Positions 28,713 through 38,530 are shown, counted from the first letter of the stretch. The stretch: 64,000 nucleotides of DNA from Candidatus Anaerostipes excrementavium (GCA_019114985.1 DXEM01000005.1:1-64000), one strand, 5' to 3'. The notes: generated from the sequence alone by a model not told the origin. Made by a program: numbers and translations.

Positions 28713-29798
28713 ATGAGTGAGAAATTTGAACTTATGAAAGGAAATGAAGCGATTGCTGAAGCAGCCCTTAGAGCTGGATGTCGTTTCTATGCAGGATATC
28801 CAATTACACCGCAGAGCGAAATTCTGGAATATATGTCTGCAAACATGGCGAATCGTGGCGGAGTTTTTGTGCAGGGTGAGAGCGAAATTGCAAGTATGAG
28901 CATGTTGTGGGGAGCTGCGGCATGCGGCGAAAGATGTATGACGAGTTCATCAGGTCCAGGGTATGATTTGAAACAGGAAGGAATATCTTATCTTGCTTCT
29001 TACAATTTGCCGGCAGTTTTAGTGGATGTTATGAGATATGGTGTTGGTGATGGAGAAATAACCGAAGGACAGGATTCCTATTGGGAGGCTGTTCGCGGCG
29101 GCGGTCATGGTGATTCCAGACAAATTGTTCTTACACCGGCATCGGTGCAGGAATGTGCAGATCTTACCTATGAAGCATTTGATCTGGCAGAAAAATACCG
29201 TACAGTAGTTATTATATTAAGTGATGGCGGAATTAGTCAGATGATTGAAAAAGTAGTATTGCCTGAGGCTAAAGAACATGACAAGGACAAATTTGACTGG
29301 GCAATCAAAAGTTATAAAAGATCTGATGAGACAAAAGTAAAGGTTACAAATCTTGACCGTTCCATGGACTATGACGAGTATGATCAGATGATTCGAGATA
29401 AGTTCAAGGAAATGCATGACAATGAGCAGCGGTGGGAAGAGTTTATGGTAGATGATGCAGAGATTGTCTTAGTAGCATATGGAATTTCTTCAAGAATTTG
29501 TAAGTCAGCAGTACGCCGTGCACGGGAATCAGGCTTTAAGCTGGGACTGATCCGTTTGATTAGTGCATGGCCATATCCGGAAAAAGCATTCAGAAATCTT
29601 CCGGATTCAGTGAAAGCATTGGTATCTGTAGAAATGAGTTTATCTGCACAGATGGCACAGGATATTTGTCTGGCTACAAAATTTTCTTTGCCGGTATATG
29701 CATATCTAACATCAAAGTATGTGCCGAAAACACAGGGAATCGTGGAGTATTGCAAACGTGTGCTTGAAGGAAAAGAAAAAGAACTGGAGGTATACTAA
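28713..29798 (+). CDS. 2-oxoacid:ferredoxin oxidoreductase alpha subunit
   Basis: GNEAIAEAALRAGCRFYAGYPITPQSEILEYM, TSSSGPGYDLKQEG. Confidence 0.93.
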   Translation: MSEKFELMKGNEAIAEAALRAGCRFYAGYPITPQSEILEYMSANMANRGGVFVQGESEIASMSMLWGAAACGERCMTSSSGPGYDLKQEGISYLASYNLPAVLVDVMRYGVGDGEITEGQDSYWEAVRGGGHGDSRQIVLTPASVQECADLTYEAFDLAEKYRTVVIILSDGGISQMIEKVVLPEAKEHDKDKFDWAIKSYKRSDETKVKVTNLDRSMDYDEYDQMIRDKFKEMHDNEQRWEEFMVDDAEIVLVAYGISSRICKSAVRRARESGFKLGLIRLISAWPYPEKAFRNLPDSVKALVSVEMSLSAQMAQDICLATKFSLPVYAYLTSKYVPKTQGIVEYCKRVLEGKEKELEVY

Positions 29799-29799
29799 A

Positions 29800-30546
29800 A
29801 TGGCTGTGAAATTAACAAAACCAAAAATGATTAATCAGCAGGTGGGCTGGTGCGGCGGCTGCGGACACGGCATCATTCAAAGATTAGTTGCAGAATGTTG
29901 TGAAGAACTGGGTCTGGCAGAGCGAACGGTGCAGGTTGTTGATATTGCTTGTGCCTACTGGTCTATTGATACGCTTAATTGTGATGGGATTGCAGGGCCG
30001 CACGGTCGTTGTGCAGCTGTTGCAACAGGAATCAAAAAAGTACGTCCGGAAGCAAATGTATATGTACATGCCGGTGACGGATGTTCTTATGTCATTGGGT
30101 TATCAGAGACTTGTTATGCAGCGCAGAGAAATGTTCCAATCACAATGATTGTTGTAAATAATGGAATCTTTGGTATGACCGGCGGGCAGATGTGTCTTGC
30201 AACTACTTTAGTGGGAGATAAAACGGTTAGCAGCAAAAAAGGCCGTGATGATAGAGTTGCAGGAGAACCGTTTGACATGTTAAACATCATTCAGAATTAT
30301 CCGATTGCATATGCAGCAAGAGGGGCTTTGTATGATGCAAAACATATAGAAGAAACAAAGAAAATGATTATGAAAGGTTTTAAAAATCAACAGGAAAACA
30401 AAGGATTTTCAATTATTGAAGTATTGTCACCATGTCCTACGAACTGGAAAATGTCAGCAGTAGATGCGATGGAAAAACTAAAAGAGGAAAATTCAAAAGT
30501 ATTTCCGGTAAAAGTATATGTGGATAATACGAAAGGAGGTAAATAA
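29800..30546 (+). CDS. 2-oxoacid:ferredoxin oxidoreductase beta subunit (TPP-binding)
   Basis: GWCGGCGHGIIQR, HAGDGCSYVIG, NNGIFGMTGGQ. ATG at 29800 preferred. Confidence 0.93.
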   Translation: MAVKLTKPKMINQQVGWCGGCGHGIIQRLVAECCEELGLAERTVQVVDIACAYWSIDTLNCDGIAGPHGRCAAVATGIKKVRPEANVYVHAGDGCSYVIGLSETCYAAQRNVPITMIVVNNGIFGMTGGQMCLATTLVGDKTVSSKKGRDDRVAGEPFDMLNIIQNYPIAYAARGALYDAKHIEETKKMIMKGFKNQQENKGFSIIEVLSPCPTNWKMSAVDAMEKLKEENSKVFPVKVYVDNTKGGK

Positions 30547-30548
30547 CA

Positions 30549-31085
30549 ATGGCTGATATAATGTTTGCTGGAATTGGAGGTCAAGGAGTTCTGACGGCTG
30601 GTAAAATATTGATCCAGATTGCGGCAGAGAATGGGAAAAATGTTAGTTGGACAAGTGAGTATTCAGCTGAAATGAGAGGCGGCATTGCCTTGTGCAGAGT
30701 TGTAGTGTCAGATGAGGAAATAGGAAGTCCTTATCCGGATCAATTGGATGTATTGGTTTGTATGAATGAGGATGCGTATAATACGTATATTGATCAAGTA
30801 GCGGATGGCGGAAAGGTTATTATTAATAAGTCAATATTCAGTGAAAGAGAGTATCCGGAGCACGTGGAGGTAATTGGTGTAGATGCCATAGGAATATCCA
30901 ATGAGCTGGAAAATTCCAGAGGAGCAAATCTGGTGATGATGGGTGCTATGATTGAGGCCACGAATATGATGGATAAGCAGCAATTTTCAGATACGCTGAA
31001 GGACTATTTTGATCATAAAGGAAAACCAAGTGAGAAAAATGTACAATGCTTTAATTTGGGATATGAAAAGGCGGAAAAAATCTAA
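30549..31085 (+). CDS. 2-oxoacid:ferredoxin oxidoreductase gamma subunit
   Basis: GIGGQGVLTAGKIL, TSEYSAEMRGG. Confidence 0.93.
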   Translation: MADIMFAGIGGQGVLTAGKILIQIAAENGKNVSWTSEYSAEMRGGIALCRVVVSDEEIGSPYPDQLDVLVCMNEDAYNTYIDQVADGGKVIINKSIFSEREYPEHVEVIGVDAIGISNELENSRGANLVMMGAMIEATNMMDKQQFSDTLKDYFDHKGKPSEKNVQCFNLGYEKAEKI

Positions 31086-31112
31086 TAGTTTAATAAAATG
31101 AAAGAGGTAGCT

Positions 31113-33197
31113 ATGATGGATTTAAAAAAATTATTAAAACCCAGAACGGTAGCCATTGTAGGGGCAAGTGAAAAAGCAGGTTTTGGAGGAGACACTACAA
31201 GAAACTATTTGAAATTCTCTAAGAATCTAGACCGTCTGTATCTTGTGAATCCAGGGAGAGATACAATTTTTGGACAAAAAGCTTATCATTCCTTATCGGA
31301 AATTGAAGGGGATGTAGATTTAGTAATTCTCTGTACGCCTCAAAAAACAATTTTACCGCTGTTAGAGGAGGCAGCAGCAAAAAATTGCGGCGGCGCAATT
31401 GTGTTTGCCAGTGGATATAGTGAAATTGGAGAAGAAGGTAAAGTATTGCAGGAAGCATTAGTTGAGAAAGCAAATAAGCTTGGAATTGCAGTTATGGGTC
31501 CGAACTGTGCAGGTTTTGCAAATTTCATAGATGGAATATTTGCATTTGCTTTTCTGGTGGAGGAGCGAGACAGAAGAGGAAATATTGGCATGATTTCTCA
31601 AAGCGGTCAGATTGTGTTGGGAGGACTGGACAGTCCGAATATGGGGTTCAGTCATGTCATTTCTTCAGGCAATTCCTGCAATGTAAAAGTAGAAGATTAT
31701 TTGGATTTTCTGGTAGAAGACGAAGATACAAAAGTTGTGGCTGTATATATGGAAGGTATCACAAAACCGAAAAAACTTGTCGCTGCATTTGAAAAGGCCG
31801 CTGTAAAGAAAAAACCGGTGATAGTATTAAAGACCGGACGATCTGCGAAGTCACAAGAATTGGCAGCTTCTCATACGGGATCTCTATCAGGTGCCGACAA
31901 GGTATTGCGCGCTGTATTTGAGCGTTATGGAGTTATTGAAGCGAATGATTTAGAAGATTTAATGAATCTTGCGGCATCGTTTTCATGGCTTGCAGAAGCA
32001 CCGAAGGGACAAAAATGTGTATTTATGAATGTTTCTGGCGGAGAAGCAGGCATTATGGCTGATCTGACGGATGATTATGGCATTGAGCTTGCTGAAATGA
32101 GTCAGGAGACAAAAGCATACTTGCAGACGCTGGTTCCGAGTTATGGATCTGTAAATAATCCATTTGATATGACTGCAGGTATTGGGTACAATACACCGAT
32201 CATGGTACAGGCTATGGAAGCAATATCCAAGGATGAAAATGTGGATGCAATTGTTATCGCATATACAATTACACCAGAAATCTGGGACGATACAATTTCT
32301 CACATGGTAGAAGCTGTCTCTATTGCCAGAAAAAATAAAGATTTAAAACCGATATTTTGGATTCCGTTTATAGAACACACCAGGCATAAAGAGAGCGCAG
32401 ACATATTAAAAGCATCAGGCACTCCTCTCTTGGCTACCGGAAAGTATGGCTGCAGTGCTCTGAAAAAAATATTAGATTTTTCTACATCCATGTTTGAGCC
32501 GATGAAACCTGCAATACCAGATAAAATATATAGAACATCTTATAGCTTGAGCGAATTTGAAAGTTTAAATTATCTGCAGAAATATGGAATTTCTATTCCT
32601 CCGCAAAAAATAGCAGCAACAGAGGAAGAAGCTATCGAAGCAGCAAAGGAATTAGGATATCCGTTGTCAGTAAAAATTCACTCAAGAGATATTCAGCATA
32701 AGTCAGATGTTGGTGGTGTAAAACTTAATATACAAAATGACGAGCAGCTGCGGACGGCATTTCGGACGATTATAGATAATTGTATGAAAAATGCACCAAA
32801 AGCGAGGTTAGATGGAGTACTTCTAAAGCCAATGTTAAAACCGGGAACGGAAATGATTATCGGAGTAAACAACGATAAAGATTTCGGACCAATGATTATG
32901 GTAGGAATGGGCGGAGTGTTTGTAGAACTTTTCAAAGATGTACAATTGGCACCGGTGCCGTTGAATCAAAACCAAGCAGAAAAGATGATACAAAAGCTGG
33001 CTTCGTATCCTTTGTTAAATGGATATAGAGGCGGAGAAGTGTGCAATAAAGCAGCACTTGCGGATCTTCTTGTTAAAATAAGTGAAATGGCTGCTGAATG
33101 TAAAGATACAGTGAAAGAATTGGACATCAATCCGGTATTTATTACTGCAGAGGGAGTGTCGATTGCCGATGCACTTTTGGTGCTGTATGAGGATTGA
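31113..33197 (+). CDS. ADP-forming acetyl/acyl-CoA synthetase (fused alpha-beta)
   Basis: CoA-binding N-terminus (RTVAIVGASEKAG), catalytic SHTGSLSG, C-terminal ATP-grasp (PLSVKIHSRDIQHKSDVGGV). GAGGT upstream of ATG 31113; the track starts at 31098. Confidence 0.9.
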   Translation: MMDLKKLLKPRTVAIVGASEKAGFGGDTTRNYLKFSKNLDRLYLVNPGRDTIFGQKAYHSLSEIEGDVDLVILCTPQKTILPLLEEAAAKNCGGAIVFASGYSEIGEEGKVLQEALVEKANKLGIAVMGPNCAGFANFIDGIFAFAFLVEERDRRGNIGMISQSGQIVLGGLDSPNMGFSHVISSGNSCNVKVEDYLDFLVEDEDTKVVAVYMEGITKPKKLVAAFEKAAVKKKPVIVLKTGRSAKSQELAASHTGSLSGADKVLRAVFERYGVIEANDLEDLMNLAASFSWLAEAPKGQKCVFMNVSGGEAGIMADLTDDYGIELAEMSQETKAYLQTLVPSYGSVNNPFDMTAGIGYNTPIMVQAMEAISKDENVDAIVIAYTITPEIWDDTISHMVEAVSIARKNKDLKPIFWIPFIEHTRHKESADILKASGTPLLATGKYGCSALKKILDFSTSMFEPMKPAIPDKIYRTSYSLSEFESLNYLQKYGISIPPQKIAATEEEAIEAAKELGYPLSVKIHSRDIQHKSDVGGVKLNIQNDEQLRTAFRTIIDNCMKNAPKARLDGVLLKPMLKPGTEMIIGVNNDKDFGPMIMVGMGGVFVELFKDVQLAPVPLNQNQAEKMIQKLASYPLLNGYRGGEVCNKAALADLLVKISEMAAECKDTVKELDINPVFITAEGVSIADALLVLYED

Positions 33198-33271
33198 TTA
33201 AAGTAGAAACAATATCAAAAATCGTAAGAGACATACATTGGTTGACTTCTTAAAGAATGCAATGAGGGAGA

Positions 33272-33308
33272 GACGTTATATTACTTGCCAGATATAGCGT
33301 CTTTTCTT
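33272..33308 (+). terminator. Intrinsic terminator between the acyl-CoA synthetase and RidA genes
   Basis: GACGTTATAT...ATATAGCGTCTTTTCTT. Confidence 0.75.
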
Positions 33309-33339
33309 AAAAAATGGAACGAAAGAAAGGAAATCAAAA

Positions 33340-33732
33340 ATGAAAAAGAAATTGAATGAAATTGTAAGTAATGAAGCTTCACCAGCATTAGGACCTTATT
33401 GCCATGGACGAAAATATGGGGATATGATTATTACCTCGGGTCAGATTCCATTAACAAAAGACGGCGAATATGTTTATGAAATTAAGAAGGCAACAGAGTT
33501 GGTACTGCATAATCTATTAAGTATTGTCGAAGCTGGAGGCGGATCGAAAGAAAGCATTGCCAGAGTAGATATTTTCATCAAAGATTTAAATGATTTTGAA
33601 CAAATGAATGAGGCATACAAAAGCTTTTTTGGGGAGCATAGACCAACAAGGGTTTGTGTTCAGGCAGCCGCACTTCCGGCAGATGTCCCGCTGGAAGCGT
33701 CAATGATTGCTTTTGCAGATACGGATGAATAA
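33340..33732 (+). CDS. RidA/YjgF family enamine/imine deaminase
   Basis: ALGPYCHGRKYGDMIITSGQIPL, RPTRVCVQAAALPADVPLEASMIA. Confidence 0.92.
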   Translation: MKKKLNEIVSNEASPALGPYCHGRKYGDMIITSGQIPLTKDGEYVYEIKKATELVLHNLLSIVEAGGGSKESIARVDIFIKDLNDFEQMNEAYKSFFGEHRPTRVCVQAAALPADVPLEASMIAFADTDE

Positions 33733-33750
33733 AGAGAGGTTACATAAGGT

Positions 33751-35340
33751 GTGTGTATGAGAAAAGATGATAAGAAAATAAATAAATGGGCCTTTTGGCC
33801 GGCGATTGTAATATTGATTGGATTTATTCTGGCAGGAATTATATGGACAGAGCAGGTAGGGGCAATCATGACAAAGCTTCTGTACGCAATGGCAGATTAT
33901 TTTGGAGCATATATTAATATATTATCGTTAGTATTCATTGTCTTATGTGTTGTGTTTATTATAAGCAGATATGGGGATGTTGTTATTGGCGGTGAAAATG
34001 CAAAACCGGAATATAATATGGCAAGCTGGTGTGCGATGTCGATTTGTTCAGGGATAGGTACGGGATTGCTATTTTGGGCAATGGGGGAACCGATTTTTCA
34101 TTATATGAGTACACCAATGGCAATTGGAGAAGCAGGAACAAGGAGAGCTGGTATTTTTGCGGTTGCTCAGGCGATGTGGGATTGGAGTTTCGTGCAATAT
34201 AGTATGTATGCAATTTGCGGAGCAGCGTTTGCAATTATTTGTTATAACAGAAAAAAGAGTCTTTCATTTAATTCAATTGTTGAATGCGTAACGGGAAAGA
34301 AAATTAAATGGCTAAATACACTTGTGACAGCGATTGTAATTTTTTGCCTTATGGGAGCAACATCGAACTCTATGGGAGTAGGATTGATGCAGATTGGAGC
34401 AGGTCTTGAAGCGGCATTGGGAATCCCGCAGTCAGCATTGTCCTGGCTGGGAGCAGCAATATTTGTAACGGTGATATTTGTATTATCTTGTGTATCGGGA
34501 ATCGGAAAAGGGTTAAAGTTAATATCATCCGCATGTATGTATTTTTTCTTTTTCTTGCTGGCATATGTGTTTATATTTGGAAATACTCAGTTTATTACCA
34601 AGATTACTTCTGAGTCTATTGGATTTCTTGTTGATAATTTTGGGACAATGACAACGATGACAAACGTGATGACAAACAATGAAAAATGGTTTGCAGACTG
34701 GATTGTTCAATATTGGGCGTCATTTATTGTATATGCGCCGGTAATAGGTATGTTTCTGGCGCGTATGGGAAGAGGACGGAAAGTTCGAACGTTTATGCTG
34801 GTACAGATACTGGTGCCGTCTATTTTTTGTATTGTATGGATCGGAATTTTTGGAGGACAGACAATTTTTCTGCAAACATCAGGTACTTTAGATGTATGGT
34901 CAGCGGTAAATGAGTTAGGAATGCAGGCAACTGTGTTCCAGATTTTAAATACTCTTCCGTTTGGAAAAGTGATTACACTTTTGTTTTTATGTACAGTTAC
35001 TTTGAGTTTTTGTACATTGGCAGACCCAATGTCTTCCGTAGCTGCAACGTTGTCAGTGAATAATATATCAGCGGATGATGAGCCGCCAAAAAAACAGAAG
35101 GTGCTTGTAGGATGTATTCTGGGAGGAACAGCATATACATTGGTTGCGACAGGTGGTATTAATTCTGTAAAGGGGTTGTTTACTTTGGTGGGATTACTGC
35201 AAAGCATCGTATTAATTATGTGTGCTGTTGTCTTGTTTAAATATGGGAAAAAATGCTATTACCTTCCAAACTCCGGATATATTCAAGATAAAAAAGAAAG
35301 TACAGATAAAAAATCGTTTGAAGATAAGAGAGAAGATTGA
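33751..35340 (+). CDS. BCCT family transporter (divergent)
   Basis: SGIGTGLLFWAMGEPIFHY, YAPVIGMFLARMGRGRKVR. About 12 TM. Confidence 0.9.
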   Translation: MCMRKDDKKINKWAFWPAIVILIGFILAGIIWTEQVGAIMTKLLYAMADYFGAYINILSLVFIVLCVVFIISRYGDVVIGGENAKPEYNMASWCAMSICSGIGTGLLFWAMGEPIFHYMSTPMAIGEAGTRRAGIFAVAQAMWDWSFVQYSMYAICGAAFAIICYNRKKSLSFNSIVECVTGKKIKWLNTLVTAIVIFCLMGATSNSMGVGLMQIGAGLEAALGIPQSALSWLGAAIFVTVIFVLSCVSGIGKGLKLISSACMYFFFFLLAYVFIFGNTQFITKITSESIGFLVDNFGTMTTMTNVMTNNEKWFADWIVQYWASFIVYAPVIGMFLARMGRGRKVRTFMLVQILVPSIFCIVWIGIFGGQTIFLQTSGTLDVWSAVNELGMQATVFQILNTLPFGKVITLLFLCTVTLSFCTLADPMSSVAATLSVNNISADDEPPKKQKVLVGCILGGTAYTLVATGGINSVKGLFTLVGLLQSIVLIMCAVVLFKYGKKCYYLPNSGYIQDKKESTDKKSFEDKRED

Positions 35341-35351
35341 GGCAATAGAGA

Positions 35352-36185
35352 ATGAAAAAAGAATTATGTATAAAAGAAGGAGTAACAATACTGAAAATAG
35401 TAATTGGCTGTTTTCTATATGCGTTGTCTGTCGTATTGTTTATTGATCCGGCACAAATTATTCCGGGATCTGTAACAGGAATCGGAGTAGTGGTGAAAGC
35501 CCTGACAGGATTTCCGATTGGTACATTAAGTATTATAATAAATGTTCCGTTAGTAATTATTGGAACAATCATATTGGGAAAACGTCTTTTAATCTATACT
35601 GGAATAACAGTATTGTTATCTTCGCTTATGATTGACTGGCTTACATTTTTAAAACCTTTTACAGAAGACCTTTTATTGGCATCTGTTTTTGGAGGTGTGA
35701 TAATGGGAATTGGGTTGGGGATGATTTTGGATGCAGGAGGGACAACCGGGGGAACAACAGTTGTAGGAAGACTTGTACTGAAGAAATTTCCGCACATTCC
35801 AATGGGAACAATCTTGCTGATTGGTGATTTTATCATTATAACCGTGGGATCGTTATTGCTAAAAGATTGGGATCTTTTATTGTATTCCATTATTGATCTG
35901 TATATTTGTGTAGTGGCTCTGGATAAAGTGATGTATGGATTTAAAATCAATAGTTTCGCAGAAATACGAACAGAAAATCAAATAGAGGTGGAAATTGCAC
36001 TATCAAAGGCCGGATTTAAAAATGTAAGAGTTGAAAAAAATTGCAGAATTGTAGTAATTTGCAGGAAAAAAGAGGTAAGTAAAATTCAGCATATCGTTTT
36101 GGCAATTGACTCTAGGGCAAGCTGTACAGCATATGACATAGACTATTCATTTGGAAATTTGTACAAAGGCTATGTAGAGGAATAA
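35352..36185 (+). CDS. YitT family membrane protein (DUF161 with DUF2179 C-terminus)
   Basis: GSVTGIGVVVKALTGFPIGTLSIIINVPL, GMILDAGGTTGGTTVVGRLV. Confidence 0.88.
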   Translation: MKKELCIKEGVTILKIVIGCFLYALSVVLFIDPAQIIPGSVTGIGVVVKALTGFPIGTLSIIINVPLVIIGTIILGKRLLIYTGITVLLSSLMIDWLTFLKPFTEDLLLASVFGGVIMGIGLGMILDAGGTTGGTTVVGRLVLKKFPHIPMGTILLIGDFIIITVGSLLLKDWDLLLYSIIDLYICVVALDKVMYGFKINSFAEIRTENQIEVEIALSKAGFKNVRVEKNCRIVVICRKKEVSKIQHIVLAIDSRASCTAYDIDYSFGNLYKGYVEE

Positions 36186-36210
36186 ATGTCATCTTGAAAC
36201 ATCAAGAGAT

Positions 36211-36287
36211 TGTAAATGATATACTCCCTTCTAAGCAGACAAGTGGAATAATAAAAAAGTTTGTTTGCTTAAGAGGGAGTATATTTA
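36211..36287. repeat. Long imperfect inverted repeat between convergent genes
   Basis: ATACTCCCTTCTAAGCAGACAA (36221-36242) / TTGTTTGCTTAAGAGGGAGTAT (36261-36282), with partial pairing outside. No T-tract. Confidence 0.7.
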
Positions 36288-36328
36288 TGTCAAAGGAATA
36301 TGAGACGGGCGGTTTGAAGAAGCAAAAA

Positions 36329-37231
36329 TTAATAAGTGAAATTCTTTGCCCAGTTTTTGATATGAGATAAAAAAACATTTGCCGAAGCAGAGGTATAGTA
36401 AGTATCATTTGTAGCAATTACAAGTGAGCGGTAATAATGTTCTTTAAAAGGTCGGATTAATACATTTGCGTGGTTTGGAATACTATCAAGGAAAAACTTT
36501 GAAAAAATACCGACACCAAATCCTGCTTCAATCATTTTTAATGCTACCATTTCATCGTAAATCTCCAGTTTATGGTCAGGATGAATTTGAAGAGCGTTAA
36601 TGATATTGCCGATTTCGAAATTAAATTTTTCGCCGGAAAGAATGTAAGTCATATTTTTGTAGTCGTGTATAGAAATTGAACTTGAAGATGAGAGTTCATG
36701 GTCAATGGGCAATACAGCCATAAATTCGTCCTTTATTACTTCTTCAAAATTAAATTCCAGTACAGAATCTTTCGAGGTGAAAGCGACATCAATATCACCA
36801 TTAGATAATTTGGTGTATATTTCATCTTGATTTCCGGTGAAGATATCAAATTTGATATGAGGATGCTGATCGGAAAAATCTTTGAGTATTCCCGGAAGAT
36901 ATGTAACGGCAAAACTAAAAAAGGATCCTATACGGACAGTTCCGTATTCTGACTTTGTCATTGCATCAGATAAGTGCGATAAATTTTCCTGTGCACGCTT
37001 CATCATCTCCAATGACTGAATCACGTTTTGAGCGACTGGAAGCAGCTTTACCCCGGAATTTGTACGTTTAAAAAGAGGAAAGCCCATCTCGGTCTCAAAT
37101 GCTTTGATTGCCTGACTGACTGCAGATTGACTGTAATTTAAATTTTGTGCAGTTTTTGTAAAATTCTGAGTCTTACACACATCTAAAATAATATCATATT
37201 TGTTCAAATTGTTATATCCTCGATTCTGCAT
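36329..37231 (-). CDS. LysR-family transcriptional regulator
   Basis: FTKTAQNLNYSQSAVSQAIKAFETEMGFPLFKR HTH and substrate-binding domain. Confidence 0.93.
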   Translation of the reverse strand: MQNRGYNNLNKYDIILDVCKTQNFTKTAQNLNYSQSAVSQAIKAFETEMGFPLFKRTNSGVKLLPVAQNVIQSLEMMKRAQENLSHLSDAMTKSEYGTVRIGSFFSFAVTYLPGILKDFSDQHPHIKFDIFTGNQDEIYTKLSNGDIDVAFTSKDSVLEFNFEEVIKDEFMAVLPIDHELSSSSSISIHDYKNMTYILSGEKFNFEIGNIINALQIHPDHKLEIYDEMVALKMIEAGFGVGIFSKFFLDSIPNHANVLIRPFKEHYYRSLVIATNDTYYTSASANVFLSHIKNWAKNFTY

Positions 37232-37338
37232 TTTTTAACAAATTAGTGTTATATTTATTATCTGAAAAAAGGCGAATGATGTCAAGAATAAAGTGGAAAT
37301 ACAGGAAAAGATGGCATATGAATAATGTCGGATATTAG

Positions 37339-37479
37339 AATACTTATGGCCAAAATAAGATTTAATGATTGCCAAACCTTTTAGTTTAAGAGAAGTCATA
37401 CATTGGTTCTGCTATAAGAAAAAACGGAAACGGCGATCAAGTATTGTTAGTTTATTAACAAAGAATTTGAGCTTATAAT
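37339..37479 (+). promoter_or_regulatory. Shared promoter architecture, copy B (upstream of cyclodeaminase-like gene, divergent from LysR)
   Basis: AATACTTAT-N7-ATAAG at 37339, TATAAGAAAA at 37413, GGAAACGGCGATCAA at 37426, TATAAT at 37474. Confidence 0.65.
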
Positions 37480-37549
37480 TCTTAATAAATCAAGCTTGAT
37501 TAAAGTGATTTGGGAAAGCTTAGAATGTAGAAGAAAGGACATAGGAACT

Positions 37550-38527
37550 ATGAAGTTGTTTTCAGAAGAACAAGTAAAACAAGTTTTGAATATGAAAATG
37601 GTCATTTCAGCAATTAAAGAAGCATATATCGAATGCCAGCAAGGTAAATTGTATGCTGGAAAACGTATTTTTATGCCAATTAGAGGGGAGGAAAATGTAG
37701 GACAATGGTTGGTTGCAAATTGTACAGATAAGCCGTTTTTTGGTTCAAAATTTTCATCAGTATTCCCGAAAAATATTAAAAAGGGACTGCCGAGTACACT
37801 TTCAAAAATCAGTCTGTATTCAGCGGAAACAGGAGATTTATTAGCTATTATAGATGCAAACTATTTGACTGCGATTAAAACAGGCGGCAGCGCGGCGGTA
37901 GCCACTGATTTGATGGCAAGGAAAGATGCTTCAAAACTGGCAGTTATAGGTACAGGATTACAAGCTTATTCACAGGTTTTAGCAATTCAGGAAGTGAGAA
38001 GTATATCAAAATTATACGTCTATGATTTGGATGCAGAACGTATCAATAATTTTTGCAAAATGATTGAGCCGGTAAGAAATCGTTCGTATGAAATAATCGC
38101 GGCACCTTCTGCTGATAGTTGTGTTGCGGATGCGGATATAGTTTGTACATGTACAACGTCTTCGAAACCGGTTTTTCAGGGAGAGATGCTGCAGGAAGGA
38201 ACTCATGTGAATGCAATCGGTTCTTTTACATCTTTTATGCAGGAGATTGATGAAGAAACAGTAATACGATCAGCTAAAATTATCACAGAGCATGTGGAAG
38301 GGGTATGGGAGGCTGCCGGAGATATTATTATCCCGTTTCAAAAAGGAATGATAACGAAGGATAAGGTGACAGGTACAGTTGGTGAAGTATTGACAGGGAA
38401 AATATCCCGGAGAGAAAGCAATCAAGAAATTACGCTGTATGAAAGTGTTGGTTCAGGTGTATTGGACATTGCACTCTCGATTGAAGTATATAATAAATTA
38501 AGCAAAGAAAAAAAGGAGGAGAGATAG
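37550..38527 (+). CDS. Ornithine cyclodeaminase/mu-crystallin family protein (candidate pyrroline-2-carboxylate reductase-like)
   Basis: KLFSEEQVKQVL, LSKISLYSAETGDLLAIIDANYLTAIKTGGSAAVATDLMAR, AVIGTGLQA NAD-binding. ATG 37550 preferred. Confidence 0.9.
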   Translation: MKLFSEEQVKQVLNMKMVISAIKEAYIECQQGKLYAGKRIFMPIRGEENVGQWLVANCTDKPFFGSKFSSVFPKNIKKGLPSTLSKISLYSAETGDLLAIIDANYLTAIKTGGSAAVATDLMARKDASKLAVIGTGLQAYSQVLAIQEVRSISKLYVYDLDAERINNFCKMIEPVRNRSYEIIAAPSADSCVADADIVCTCTTSSKPVFQGEMLQEGTHVNAIGSFTSFMQEIDEETVIRSAKIITEHVEGVWEAAGDIIIPFQKGMITKDKVTGTVGEVLTGKISRRESNQEITLYESVGSGVLDIALSIEVYNKLSKEKKEER

Positions 38528-38530
38528 AAT

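Noticed and set aside
36202-36417. 71-aa minus-strand ORF
   Set aside because: Spans the inverted repeat and overlaps the LysR 3' end in another frame. No RBS or domain features.
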